Positions 1 through 12,972 of a stretch of DNA of 64,000 nucleotides are shown here, piece by piece; within the stretch, counting starts at the first letter, position 1; each line of letters opens with the position of its first letter. Under the pieces are notes generated by a model. It did no database searches. It was not told the origin of the DNA and saw nothing but the letters and a program-made list of their open reading frames with translations. This DNA is from Cercophora sp. LCS_1. Its lineage: Eukaryota > Ascomycota > Sordariomycetes > Sordariales > Lasiosphaeriaceae. The stretch is from positions 186,001-250,000 of the forward strand of contig JAPZLL010000022.1 in NCBI GenBank assembly GCA_036250225.1, read 5' to 3'. A program made the translations under genes and the position numbers.

Positions 1-315
1 GGGGGACTCGGCTCGGAATTCAAGCACAAAAAGTTCCGTTTCCAACACCCAAGGGAACCAGGTAAACTCGGGCCTTGGGGGTAATCTTCAGATGAAGCAC
101 GCTTCGGGGAGCCTGAAGCAAATGATCCCTGTGACAAGCAACAATCCGTTTCCGACGTGCATGTTCGGCTTCCTGCTCCTGGGCGCGGGGGTTATGGAAA
201 TCCACAGATGTCTTCTCTTGCAGCTCTCGCGTTAAACAGACCGGAAGCAGTACTACCACACCTCGTCAACATGGGATGTTCGTTTATTATTGGTACTGTT
301 CCATTGTCCATTATT

Positions 316-346
<31 letters not shown>

Positions 347-1400
347 GTGTGTGCGCGGTGGTGATGGTGGATGCGGAGACGCAGGAGCGGACGCAGGGGC
401 CGAGCTTCGCTTCCATGTTTTGTTGCAGCCGACCGTGCGGGAAAAGGCGTACGATGGCCCTAGTGGGTGAGGGTTCCAGCAGCCCGGAAGACTCAAAATA
501 CAGTACACATGAGACGGACGCTAACAGGAGTTGCTGCTTAAGGACCGTTGCAATCCGGGTCTGTCTGTGAAGCGGCGGCGCTTGGCTGTGTTGACGAGGC
601 AGTTGAAGGTGACTTGGTGAATGATCGTCGTCAAGGATCCCGAGGGGAAGGAGGGGTCACCAATTCCCCGTGCGGCATTCTCGACCAACGAAACCTGGGA
701 GAGAGAGCGAGTGCGTTCCCAAATGCGGACGTTTGTCGTGATGTTGGTCTGGTTGACGTGAAACTGCAGCAGTTCATGCGTTCCGGTCCCTCTCCCTCTG
801 GCGACATGGGACCTGTTTGGGTTGCAGGAGCAGCGGGTGCTGAGAGGCTTCCCTTCGGCTAGACCGTGTGTGCAGCGTATCTGCTCTGTAGTAGGTGGTG
901 GGCTTGCAGGCGGGCGCGGAAGGATACAGTTTGCCGTGTTTGCAAGAATAAGCCAGCAACTGGACGAAGTAGCAAATGGGCCCGGTTCGGATTGTATGTT
1001 GTTTGTTCAGTCCGCTATCACGGCTTCTGCTCCAGGGGTTTTCGCAGCGTCAGATCTGCCGAGCTTGGGCCATCAGCAGCAGCTACTGTGTGCAGTGTCT
1101 TTAATTAGTAACGCCTGGGGCCACCGCCGGCCACAGACAGAGCAGCTCCCATTCCCGCCCCAGCCGTTGAATCGTCAGACGAGGTCGGATCCCCATTGGC
1201 CTGTTTGCTGGCGGGCTTTCGGCGCGATCGAGGTACGTAATGCCCGCGGTCGCAATTCTGGTCGACGTTCGACAAGCCACAAAATCCTGCCGACACACGC
1301 AAGCCCCTCTCCCACTTTAACCTCGTCTTCCGTCACACGACAGTTGAGCTGTCACCGACATTTCGCATTCCCAGTCGTCGCCGCCGTTGTCGCCGTCGCC
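1..1400. other. 5' flank, no gene recognised
   Basis: No reading frame here resembles a known protein. The stretch contains a (GT)n microsatellite near 316-353. The last 200-300 bases are probably promoter and 5' UTR of the F-BAR/RhoGAP gene that starts at 1401. A long frame runs through 822-1634, but it crosses that gene's first intron and carries no domain, so it is not called. Confidence 0.5.
316..353. repeat. (GT)n microsatellite
   Basis: This is a run of about 19 TG/GT dinucleotides with a single interruption (GC). It lies about 1 kb upstream of the first gene, in non-coding sequence. It produces artificial frames of poly-Cys-Val and poly-Thr-His on the two strands. Confidence 0.95.
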
Positions 1401-3955
1401 ATGTCTCTGGGCGAAGTGTCAACCGCCGTTCCGGGCGAGAATGGGGGGTCGACGATTGCGACTCTGGGCCTTGCCAACTCGCTGACCATCGCCCCGAGTG
1501 AGGAGGCGATGGCACATGTGCAGGATGTCCTGTCTTCAGAGGTTCGCGCCCTCGCCTGCTCGTTCAATCTCGACGAACGCCTACTGACTCGCCTCCCTCC
1601 CAGATCGGCATTTCTGCCATGCTCAATCGTCTGAAGCAGAGTATTGCTGCCGCCAAGGTACGAGCCTCCATCCGACCGGTGTGATGTTCGCACAACCCAA
1701 CCTAACATGGGAGCTATAGGAGTTTGCCCTATTCCTCAAGAAGCGGGCGTTGCTCGAGGAGGACCATGCCAGCGGGCTTAAGAAGCTCTGCAGGATGTCC
1801 CAGGACAACATCCAGCGATCCGAGCATCGCGGCGGCACTTTTGCAAAGGCCTGGGAGGATATGATGGTCATACACGAGCGGATGGCCGACAATGGACAGC
1901 AGTTTGCGATGTCTTTGATACAGATGAACGAGGACTTGCTAGAATTGGCGGCGGTCGCTGAGAAGGCTCGAAAGGGTTGGAAGCAAAATGGTTTGATCGC
2001 GGAGCAAAAAGTCGCCGAACTCGAGACAGCGATGCGAAAGGCGAAGTCCAAGTACGACTCTCTCGCTGAGGAATATGATCGAGCGCGCACTGGCGATACT
2101 ACTGGCCGTCAGGGCGGCAAGATGTTTGGAATCAGGGGTCCCAAGTCGGCACACCAGCACGAAGAAGAGGTGTATCGAAAAGCACAGGCGGCCGACCAGG
2201 ATTACATGAGCAAGGTGCAACTCGCTCAAGCTGGGCGTGGCGAGCTTCTGTCGAAGACGAGACCCGAGACCGTGCAGGCGCTTCAAGAAACGGTTAGGGA
2301 GTGTGATGCCGGTGTGGTATTGCAGATGCAAAAGTTTGGTAAGAACGCGCGTATCCGAGCATTAGAGGGCATCGTGCTGACGGCTTGTTAGCATCCTTCA
2401 ATGAAAAGCTGCTGTTGAGCAATGGGCTCAGCATCAGCCCGCTCAAAAGCTCAGCAGACGCACGGAGCCTGCGGGAGTGCATCCTTGCCATTGACAACGA
2501 CAGAGACTTGCACGACTATCTCAGTGGTTACTATTCGCGCTTGCCACCAAGGGGTGGGGAGCCCAAGTACGAGCGCAATCCAGTATGTTAACTCCTGTTT
2601 TGACAACCGAATGGGTGTTGACCATTTTCTAGCTCCTGGAGCAGACACAACGTGTCCCGGCAAACCCCTATGGTCAAAGCCAGCAGGCACTGCCGCCTAT
2701 CCAACCCCCACAACCACAAATGTTTGGGGGCCCGGGCTCGAGGTCGAGTACATTTGTAGACACGCCGAATACTCCACAGGCTCAAGCGCCTCCCATGGGA
2801 CACCACTACGGGCAAAGCACCAGTTCGATTACAATGTTGAACCAGCGTCCTGGGTCACAGCCCCAACACGAAAGGACGTTTAGCCACGGAAGCATCTTGA
2901 GCAACGGACCGGCGGCGCAGCAACCCTTTGGGGGTCCACGGGGTCCTGTGCCGCCTCAAAGCCAGCCGGCTCCTTCGAGATTTAACGGAGACTATAGCCC
3001 GGCTACGTCACAGGGTCCGCCCCAACTCGGCGCCCTGCCCTTCCAGCCGGCACCGCAGCAGCAGCAGCAACCGCCACCACCACAGCCATCCCATATGCTA
3101 TATGCCCAGTCCCCGGCACAGCAAGGGCCCCCTCCTAATATGAATCCTCTTGGGCAAAACCCGCAGTCTGCTTCAGGGCTCCCTTCAAACCCCGCCCAGG
3201 GCCGCAACAACTCACCGCCCACTGTGCCACAGATTGCCCCATCCCGACCAGTATTCGGTGTTTCTCTGTCCAACCTCTACGAACGGGATGGCCTGGCGGT
3301 ACCGATGGTTGTGTATCAATGCATCCAAGCAGTGGATCTCTTTGGACTTGGCGTCGAAGGAATCTATCGCCTCTCTGGATCGCTCCCTCATGTCAACAAG
3401 CTGAAGAACCTTTTCGATACCGGTATGCTTCATATCCAGGATTGTCCTGTCATGATCCTAACGTGAATGTGTAGACTCGACCTCCGGCAACCTTGACTTC
3501 CGCAACCCAGAGAACTTCTTCCACGATGTAAACAGCGTGGCCGGTCTCTTGAAGCAGTTCTTCCGAGATCTCCCCGATCCGCTGCTGACCAAGGAGCACT
3601 ACTCCGCCTTCATTGAGGCAGCCAGTACGACCCCATACCTTCTACATTGTATCATCCTCTAACGCTTGCAACAGAAAACGAAGACGATGTCGTCCGTCGG
3701 GACTCTCTCCACGCCATTATAAATAGCCTCCCAGATCCCAACTACGCCACTCTTCGGGCACTCACTCTCCATCTCCACCGTGTCATGGACAACGCCGGCA
3801 CCAACCGGATGAGCTCGCAAAATCTCGCCATCGTATTTGGGCCAACCCTCATGGGCGCGGCACCGGGTACCGATATCTCCGACGCCGGGTGGCGTGTCCG
3901 AGTGGTCGACACGATCCTCCAAAATACATACCAGATCTTTGACGATGACGATTAA
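1401..3955 (+). CDS. rgd1: F-BAR and RhoGAP domain protein (Rgd1-like)
   Basis: Rho GTPase-activating protein that couples membrane curvature sensing to Rho inactivation during polarised growth and septation. Seven exons can be joined in frame: 1401-1541, 1604-1657, 1720-2338, 2392-2582, 2633-3422, 3475-3624 and 3675-3955, giving 741 residues. The N-terminal ~270 residues form a helical F-BAR domain, in which a conserved block begins EFALFLKKRALLEEDHASGL. A Pro/Gln-rich linker follows (about 340-540, with a Q5 run). The C-terminal RhoGAP domain (about 545-735) has the arginine-finger motif GVEGIYRLSGS (Arg near 581). The start sits in GCCATGTC context. Domain order matches yeast Rgd1. It converges with the myosin II gene, so two actomyosin-linked genes are tail to tail. 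Introns are 50-62 nt with canonical ends. Confidence 0.9.
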
Positions 3956-4882
3956 AAACTAGGTGCTGAGAAGGGAAAACTGGGGCCGTGGCATACATGA
4001 TCAAGGATGCGAGGCGTTGTTGGCTGGATTTTTTTTTTCTCTGACTCCTTTTTCTTTCGTTGTATGACTAGGATTTGCCACGCGTTTGTTGCATAGTTGC
4101 ATACCAAGAGATATCACATTGGAGGTTTAAGTCTAGCAAGGAAGGTGCTTAATGATTCAGGACGAGGGAGCAAGCGAGGGAGCGGTAAAGTGGCGGCGGG
4201 TAGAATGATTAGATGGTGAAGAAGAATGCAAAGTTTGTGTATCTTCAGAGGTTGCTTCTGCTCCTACGTCTCAGCTGAATACCACCGTTGCTACTCGGTT
4301 GTGATTTTATACCTGGTATTGTGTCGGGTTAAATCTCTGACTTTCTGGGTTGGATCTCGGTTGACTCCTGGTTCGATTCTGTATTCGAATGAGATTGTAA
4401 TGGGGTTGAACCCGGGTGACAAGGCAGCAACAACCATGATGCAATGGTCGCTAAATAGGGTATTGTGCAAGAGCTTTTTGAGTTTATGAATCAACATCTG
4501 TAGAAGGAGAGATAAGGCCGAAATGACATCACCTGAATCACCATCGTGTTCTCAGTGTCGACTCGTTCGTGAATAACACAACCAACGACAAGGCGCAGCA
4601 AATGACGAATTGATCAGATACTCATCATTATCCTAACAAGTATAGGCACGCCAGAAAAATCCCACACGCCAGGCTAGGCAATGCTAAACTATAAAACCAG
4701 AACCGCGATCTCGTCCTGCACAGTATAAACAAACCCCTTTTTACCCACTCATCCCGACCCACCCGTCCCAAGATACCATTACACCCACGCATTCATCCCA
4801 ATGAATGGAGAAGAATAAAAAAAGAGCCAATAAGGCCACAACCAAACCCCTCACGCCCTTCAATGCCAACCCAAGACCACCT
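3956..4882. other. convergent 3' regions, no gene
   Basis: Intergenic stretch between the stop codons of the convergent RhoGAP (+) and myosin (-) genes. It includes a T9 tract near 4030, and no coding frame in it resembles a protein. It probably holds both 3' UTRs. Confidence 0.6.
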
Positions 4883-7800
4883 TTACAAGAACCCCTTGGT
4901 CAAGCTCGGAACTCTGCTAATGCTGCTCTTTCGCCGGGGGACCTTGACTTCGTCACCCTCGCTTCCACCAAGACCGGCTCGCCAGCCGCTCGGAATCTTC
5001 ATGCTTTCTCTGCTGCGCATGCTGCCCCCAAGAACACTGCCGGCAACGCTACCGTTGAAGGCAGAGCCCTTCTCCATACGAAGGTTCTTCCAGCCCTCGA
5101 GTTCGCGTTCGAGCCGCAACGACTTCTCCTTTTCCTCGCGCAGCTCCCGCTCGGCGCGGCGAGCAGAGAGCTCATTTGAACTTTCAGAGGCCTGGAGCTC
5201 GTCGATTGTCTTGAGCAACTTGTCGACCTTATCGCGCATACGGCCGAGGTCGTCCTGAAGTTGGTTGTTTTGCTTCTCCTTTCGATCAATCTGCGACTGT
5301 AAGTCCTTGACCGTGCGGTCCACATTACGGACCGAGCGCTGGCTCTTGCTGCGCTCAGTTTCCTGGTCTTCCAGCTGTGTCTCCAGCTGCGAAATGCGGT
5401 TAGTATGTAAAGAGCCAATGTAAAGATTGCGGTGCCTTACCTCTTGGATGCGTTTGTGAAGAAACTTGATGTCATGGCTGGCCGTTGAGTAACCCTTGGT
5501 TTCGAGATCGATGAGCTTGAGTTGCACCTCGTTGAGTGACTTCTCGAGCGCAACCTTTTGCTTCTGGAGCTCGGCGCTTGCTTCACGTTCGGCAACGATG
5601 TCCTTTTGCACCTCCGAGATAAGTGCCTCGGCACGGCGCATCTTCTCGACTGCTGCAGCGGCAATGTCTTCTTGCTGAGCCAAGCCTGCCTTGAGCTCAA
5701 GAATCTCCTTGTCAATGTTGGCAGCGTTGCGCATTGACGGGCTTTCACTCCTGGCCAGCTCCTCGAGACCAGCCTTGGCTTCCTCCAGACGCGCCTCGAT
5801 GCTCCGTTTCTCCCGGAGAAGATTGTCGCGCTCCGCCGTCGTCTCATCGACAGACGACCGGAGCGCCCGGACCTGTGAAAGCAGCGACACAATCTTGCTT
5901 TGGGCTTCATTGTGCGCGTTGACCGCTTCGTCGCGGGAAGCCACAACGTCCGAGAGGGTTGCCTCCAGACGTGTCTTCTCCTTGGACCATGTCGAGCTAT
6001 TGAGAACCTCATCGTCCCACTTGGATCGGAGCTCATCGAGCTCCTCCCGCAGCCGTGTGATCTCGGCTTGCTTGAACAGCTTCTCCTCGCGGGTGAGGTC
6101 GAGTTCCTTGGTCATGGTGGCGAATTCAGCCTGATACTTCTTGCGCATCTGTTCCATACTCGACTCCTTGTCCTCGATGTCATTGGCTCGCTGGTTGCGG
6201 TAGTCCTCCAGTTCGTGCTGCAGTCTCTTCTTGGCCTGTGTGACGGCCGCGAGGTCGGTCGACATGTCTTCGATCTTCTCCTCAAGGCGCTGGTTTTGCT
6301 GCTGGAGATCCTCGATCGTGGCATCGAGTCGTTTCCGCTCCGAGGCCATCTCGGCACAGCTGTCCTCCGCCTCCCTTGCCTGAGACTTGGCAAACTGTTC
6401 CGCGCGGTTGGCCTTGAGGACAGCGATCTCGGCTTGCTCGAGTTTGCTAAAGTACTCGTCGGCACGGCTCTTGTATAGGTTTAGGCTGGCAGTGACGTCG
6501 GTGAGCTTTGATGTTTCGGCATCGAGGCGGATCTGAATGTCAGCAAACTCTTGAAGGAGCTGGTTTCGGCTGGCAGCCTCTTGCTCCCTCGCCAGTGACA
6601 TCTCTTGGAGATCGGACCTTGCATCGCGCAGGTCTACTTCGATCTTGGCCCGCTCGTGTCGCATCTTCTCAAAGTGGTCCTTCATGTCGGTCAGTTCTGC
6701 CACAGTGTCCTTGTGACTGTGGAGAAGTGATCTACGCGACTCCTCCTGCCGGTTAAGCAAATCGAGGATCTCCTCGTATGACTTTGTCTGGATGTCACGA
6801 AGTGAGAGTTCACCAGTGCGGAGGGCTTTCTCCAGCGCCGAGACCTTCTTTGCCGAGTCATCGAGAAGGTCATGGAGCCTGCTGTTGGCCTTTTCAAGTT
6901 TCTGCACTCGCCGGAGCGACGGGCTTTCATCCGAGTACCCCGGACCAGGCGTGGAGCGCTCCAGCTGGCTCTGAAGATGGCGGTTCTGCATCTGTGCAAG
7001 CTGCAACTGGTTCTGGAGCTCCTCGACCTCTGCCTTGAGATCCATGCGGTTGTTGAAGCTCAGGATATCAGCGGTGCGGTCAGAGCGAGTCGAGTCCTGG
7101 AGATGGTCAACGTCGTTGTTGCCAAAGCGCCGAGGAGGCGTTGATGCATTGGAGTAGTGTCGGCCGTTGGGCTTGGAGCGCTTCTGCGTTGGGGAACTGT
7201 TGAACGGCGCTTCGTTATTGCTGATCTCTTCGAGGCGTGGCCTTGTGGGAGATTCGTTCCTGGCGGCTCGCAACTCCGCAAGTTGGGCTTCCGCGTTGGT
7301 ACGCCCCGCAGTTTGCACCCGGAGGTTTTGCTGGAGCTCCTCAATGCGTCGGACTAGGTCGAAGTTCTTGGTGAGAAGCTTTTCGTTGTTGGCCTCGCTC
7401 GGAATCGCCGGGACCGACTCAGGGTCAACGGTCCTCAAAGCGGCCAGAAGCTGGGATCGAAGCTCTGTCAGCTCCTGGTCGCGAGCATCCAGCGCTGACT
7501 GCAAAGAGCGAACGGTGCCTTGTGCTTGGTTCCGCAATTGTCGCTCTGACTCAATCGTTCGATTCGCCTCTGCGAGCTGAACCGTGAAGTTTGAAGTGGC
7601 CTTCTCGGCGTTTCGACTGCTCTGCACCTCCCTGGCTACCTCGTGGTTGAGATCCTCAAGGTTCAGCTGCAGCTTTTCAAGCCTTTTCTCCAGAGAAGCA
7701 ACCGTCACCTGAGAGTCACCGAGTTGCTTGTTGAGTTTGGCGTTGTGCTCCTCCAGCTTGACCTTTTCACGCTGCAACGTCTGAATTTGACCGCGCGAAG

Positions 7801-10800
7801 CCTCGTTGGCCCTGGAACTTGATCGCGCAATCTCAAGGCCCTTTTGCTGAAGCTTGTTGAGCAGTGCGCGGTTGTCATTCTCTGAAGCAGCGAGGCGACT
7901 CTTGACTGTATGGAGCTCGCGCTCCAGCCGCTCCTTTGCTTGGTCATTCTTGAGCCCAAACTCGCCAGACTCAAGGATGAGTTTGTTCAATTCCTCAACC
8001 TCGTGGTTGAGTTTGGCGCACTCCTCCTCGAACCATTTCAGTCGCTCGTTGGCTGCATCCAGGTCCTTGAGCAGGCTCTCCTCACGTTCACGAGCAACTT
8101 TCGATGCTGCTCTCTCGCCAACGATCTCGGCCTCGCGTCGAGCTTCCTCGGCCTGTGTCTTTGCGATACGCAGTCGCTTGATCTCTTGCCGGGCCTCGTC
8201 GCGCTCTTTCTCAGCAGCAGTCCTGAGCTCCATGGTTCGACGAAGTGTGTCTTGTTGGGCGTACAGCTCCTTCTCGATGGTAATTTTGGACTCGTTCAGG
8301 TGGTCGTATTCGTCCTTGAGAGATTGGTATTTGTGTTCACCGAGGAGGAGAACATCGTCTCGGGACTGACGCTCCCTGCTCAGTTCCATCTGGGCCTTGT
8401 AAAGCTCATCTTTGAGGTCCGCAATTTGAGATTCAAGGACCTGTCGGTTCTGATCAGCCTGGGCATCCTCTGAGAGCCGGGCCTGCAAAAGCTTCTTAGC
8501 ATCTTCGGCTTCCCGTTGGAGCTGGGATTGTTGCGACTTCATGGCCGTGAGCTGCGCCTGGACTTCGTGCAGACGCTCCGTGGCCTTTTCCCTTTCCTGG
8601 CTCAGCGTCTTCCTCTGGTCTTCGAGAGTCCGGCGCTCCATGTCGTACTTCTTGTTGTCGGAACGGAGGAGGACCAGCTCACTCTCCTTCTTGCGGACAA
8701 GATCCTCGTAATCAGTGGACGTTTGGGAGAGCTGAGACAACTGGTGCTGGATCTCGCGGTTCTCAGCGATGAGCTGCTGGTTCTTACTCTTCGAAGACTG
8801 GAGCTCCTTTTGGGCCGCCATCAACTTCACTTCCAAGTCCTGATCGACCTGCAGCAGTTTGGCCTCGAGGTCTTTGACCTTGCGGTCCTTGAGCGAAAGT
8901 TGGCTTTGAAGCATTTTGACATCAGCTTCAAGAGCGGCCTCCTGTTCGCTGCGCTCAGATTGCTTCCGGGTGATATCGTCGATGGCTCGCTCTAAGTCGG
9001 ACACCCTCCCAGCAAGCTCGGATTTTTCCTCCTCAAGCCTGGAGATGAGACTGGCCGCCTGCTCAAGCTGGACACGATATCGTTCGACATCCTCTTCAGC
9101 ACGCTTCTTGGCCTCCAGAAGACTATCAAGCTGATCTTCGAGCCGCTCTTGGTCGTCCAACGCCCCGGCCAGCTTATCCTCGAGTTCCGCCTCGCGTAAT
9201 TGCAAGCGCTTGAAGATTTCCTCCTTGTCGAGGGCAAGAGCTCGCTCGCTCTCCAGAGTCTGCTGGATTCGCATCATCTCCGCATGGACATTGCGGCGAT
9301 CTTCTTCGAGACGTTGCCGATCGTGTGCCTCCATCTTCATCTTGTCATTGAGTTGTCGAATCAGCTCGTCTCGCTTCTTGACCTCGGTCGCTGTTCTTGT
9401 CGCGCCGAGAAGAGGTTTCATACGAACGAGGAGCTGCCACCACGGACTTTGGCAGAGGTCCAGATAGACCTGGAAGTTCCTCTGAATTACTCTTGTGGCC
9501 TCAGCGCGGTAAAGGCGCTTGAAGGCAATCCTCCGCTGCATGTAGCCGCGCGCGATGGACTGGAATCTCGTCATGATCTCAGTAATCAGGGCATCTCTTT
9601 GCTCTTCCAGCTCTGCAAGGACACCGGCCCGGAAGAAGACCTTGGTCAAGCCGACCCGATATAATGATCTGTCCAGACCAAATCTATCCAGCATCAGCCT
9701 CGCCGCTGCTTGACCTTCAATGTAACCCTTGGGCATATTCTGGCAGAGAACTTCATATCGTTGCCGAAATTCCGCGAAGGGAAGTCTGTTGGGGAAGCCG
9801 GTCCTGGCGATACGGATACCCTCCAGGACACCATTACATCGCAGCTGGTCAAGGACAAGCAGGCCATTGAATTGTTTGGGGCGCTTCTTGTGATTGGGGA
9901 GAATGCAGCGGACAAAGTGAGGATGTGTCGAATGCAGTTGAACCATCAGGCTAGACAGTTGCTCCTTGTGTCTCTGGGCCACAGTGCGGAAAAGACCCTT
10001 CTTCACTCTGCTGCGCATCGCGCCGACTTCGTCCTCCTGTTCAGCGCAGTCGGAGAACAACCCTGCAATGTGCTTGTCGGCGGAAGCAGCAAGCAACCTT
10101 GTGATGTTGTCGTTCAGAGGATCCTTGTTCTTCTCCAGCCACCCCTGGGTCGAGTACTCGACTTCGGCGGCATAGTGAGTGAGGATAAAACCTTGACCTA
10201 ATCGAGATGGTCGGTACTTTTGTGACTTCTTATCCCACAAAGAGTTCAACTTCTCGGTGAAGGTCTTGTCAGTCGCCTTTGGCATGACGCAATCCTCATC
10301 AAGGCAGGAAAATATGCCGATCGGGTTTGGCAGTTCAATCAGATCGATGGTGGGTTGGAGGTCCTTGCCAAAATCGATGAACTGCCACTCAATCTGTTCT
10401 CTGGCATATTCTTCTTGCTCCAAGACGAACATGTGATGGTTGAAGAACTGCTGTAGTTTTTCGTTGGTATAATTGATGCACAGTTGCTCAAAGCTGTTGG
10501 TTTCAAATATTTCGAAACCCGCAATGTCCAGCACTCCGATGAAACGAGTGTCGTCCATACCCATTGTGGGACGGTCGAGCTGGCGATTGATACGGGTCAC
10601 AAGGTCACCGAAACCACGCTCGTAGATTCCCTTCGCCAGTGCATCAATGCCCAGCCTGACTTGCTCCGGTGTCTGGACTTTCTCAACCCATTCACGACCA
10701 GCCTTGACCTTGGGGTGAAGGAGACCTTGGAGGAAGGGTTCAAGGGGCACACCCAGCAGCTTACATGCGGTTGCAGCTACAGCTTTGGCGTCAGGCGCGA

Positions 10801-12222
10801 GACGGGCTTGGTCGGCGGACCTACTCTCCTTGACGACAGTGATGTTGCCAAGGTGCAGAACTGCGGCGATGGTGCGAAGGATTGAAGCCTGCTCTTTGTC
10901 CGAAAAGCCCATCACAACAAACGCCTCCATCAAGGATTCCCACTCCTCGCGGTCGGACACTCCGGTAATAATATCATTGCCTTGTCGAGTGTAGGCGAAG
11001 TCGGCCACGTCAAGGCCGTCAAGCAAGAACTCCTGTTTGAGCTTTCTGTCCGCGCCTTTGAGAAGCTGGTAGAAGATATGGTAGTTTCTCTCTTGTGCGT
11101 TGAGCCGTACAACTCGAGACTTTTCCAGCAAATACCAGTCGATGTACGCACCAGCGATAGAACCGTTGCGGGAGAACTCGATTCTGATGAACTTGCCGAA
11201 TCGGGACGAGTTGTTGTTGCGCACCGTCTGGGCGTTTCCAAAAGCTTCCAGGATCGGGTTGGCTCTCAAGATCTGAGCGGAGAGGTTCGAATGCTGCTGG
11301 CCTCTGCTCTTCACGGGGGATTCCGAGTGGGCAACAGCGGCGAGATACTGGATCACCTTTTTCGTGTTCTCCGTTTTGCCAGCTCCAGATTCGCCCGTCA
11401 CCAGGATGCTCTGGTTTTCGTTCTCGTCGACGAGATTCCGGAAAGCTTCGTCTGCCATGGCAAAAATGTGGGGTTTGGTGTCTTCCCGACTCCTCCCCTT
11501 GTACATATTGACATACTCGTTGGTGTAAATGGGAAGAGGGCAGTAGGGGTTGACAGTGACGAGGAACAGGCCCGAGTACGTGTAGATGAGATCGGACTGG
11601 TATCGCATGTGCAGGTTATGAACTACCGAGGCCTCGTTGAGATGCGTGAGCTCGGCCATGTCGTTAGCTTTGTCGAATTTCGCGGGGTTGACCTTGTCAA
11701 CCGTCTCAGCGTCGACCTCGCGTTGCTATCAAGCAAGATTAGCAGTTTCCCTAGACAACCCTTGATCCAAATACTCACACTCCCGTCGTCACACTGGACC
11801 AGTAACCTGCCGCCCTGCTCTTCCACTACCCAGCCCTTCACGAAGGCCGTCTGGGGATCCTTAAGCCAGACGTATTTCCTCCCAGAGAAGTCATTTTCAC
11901 CTTCAATGCCTCTCACAATGTCGGTTGGCTTGCGCATCTCTTCTGTTTTGATGAACGAGGGGGCGAATGTACTTGTCGACGTGGCCGAGGTCGCCGACCT
12001 CGAGAGTTCGCGGCCATGGCGGAGGGATGCAACCGGTGCCAGCCCGGCGGTGGGCGAAGCGTGAGACTGACTCCTCGAATGTGTAGGCGGGGCTAGGGGG
12101 GCGGTGGATGAAGATAAAGGCGAAGGTGATGTGCCGAAGAGGGCGGATTTAGGTCTGCCGACCGAACTCGGGCCTGGTGATTGCGAGGCGTTCCTCGCAA
12201 ACGGGTTGTTGCGAACTGACAT
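4883..12222 (-). CDS. myo2: class II myosin heavy chain
   Basis: Conventional myosin II heavy chain, the motor of the contractile actomyosin ring at septa. Exons on the minus strand are 12222-11779, 11725-5441 and 5386-4883, giving about 2,410 residues. A Ser-rich head of about 110 residues precedes an SH3-like myosin N-domain. The motor domain (about 165-845) has the P-loop GESGAGKT at 259-266, switch I NNNSSRFGKF, switch II LDIAGFEIFETNSFEQLC and the actin-binding HFVRCILPNHKKRP. An IQ-like region follows, and then about 1,500 residues of coiled coil with very high Glu/Lys/Arg/Gln/Leu content. The tail ends in a Ser/Gly-rich basic segment. The second intron (5387-5440) is 54 nt, in frame and free of stops, so the raw frame reads through it; it has GTAAG, TACTAAC and CAG signals. 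Length fits filamentous ascomycete myosin II. Confidence 0.93.
5387..5440 (-). other. 54-nt in-frame, stop-free intron in myosin tail
   Basis: On the minus strand this reads GTAAGG at the 5' end, a perfect TACTAAC branch motif about 20 nt from the acceptor, and CAG at the 3' end. Its 54 nt are a multiple of three and carry no in-frame stop. Reading through would insert 18 residues into the coiled coil, including Gly, His and Asn, which are out of character with the surrounding sequence. Confidence 0.8.
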
Positions 12223-12972
12223 TGTGGTAAGTGCGCCGGCACTCCAAGCTTAGCGACGCCGAGGAAACATGAGATGCTGGAAGACCAATTTCGTAGTGCT
12301 GTTCTGACCGACACGCAGTCATGTAAACATTCAACCACAAGCTGCAAATTAAGTTACGCGGTTCGTGTCCAGCAGCGGGGAGGCGGGATGGCAAGACAGA
12401 AACCAAAAAGAAAAGTGACTAAGAGCAGAAATGCAACTTCCGGACGCAATTGTCGCTGCCCTAGCAGATTGAGGTCGTGTCACGGAGACAAGAAAGGGCA
12501 CCAGGTTTAGAGCAGCTGGTGGTATCAGCAAGTAGCCGCCCGCGTTGCCCTGGGCACGGTCCACCGAAGTAAACAAAAGACCTCAGCTGAATGGCAGCGG
12601 GAACTGATGTCAGAATATGGCACGTGCGCCCATCTGGCGTCGGGTTGGGCCGTGCACAGTGGCATCCCTATTTGGGATAGCGTGATCTGGGCAAAGAGCA
12701 CGAGCCGAATTTATTCCACCGTGAGTGTCTGTGTCGCGGTTTTGAGTGCCGTTTTTGGCTAGTGTGGACCCGCCATTTTCAACAAGCTCGAGCACACATA
12801 TACCCCTCCAATAGCTTCCCCACACATCCCGCTTGATCCCAGCTTCAGCAACACTTCGCCATGGCATCAATTGCATCGAGGCCGCCGCCGGCGGTTATCT
12901 CCATCGGCTGCATCTACGTCGGCATCGGCTTTATCGGCAGTTCCGTTGGCGTCTACCGTACTTACTTCATTT
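12223..12972. other. divergent upstream region
   Basis: Upstream sequence shared by the myosin gene (-) and the small hypothetical gene (+). An ATG at 12861 in strong context (GCCATGG) opens only a 43-codon frame that ends at TAG 12990, in a different phase from the downstream gene. It could be a uORF or belong to an unrecognised first exon. Nothing else was recognised. Confidence 0.4.

Noticed and set aside
316..353. Poly-Cys-Val or poly-Thr-His proteins
   Set aside because: They are products of translating the (GT)n microsatellite.
822..1634. 270-codon + strand frame
   Set aside because: It overlaps the start and first intron of the F-BAR/RhoGAP gene in the true frame; the upstream part has no conserved sequence.
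10982..12064. 360-codon + strand frame opposite the myosin head
   Set aside because: Antisense shadow of the myosin motor domain; it crosses the first myosin intron and has no motif.
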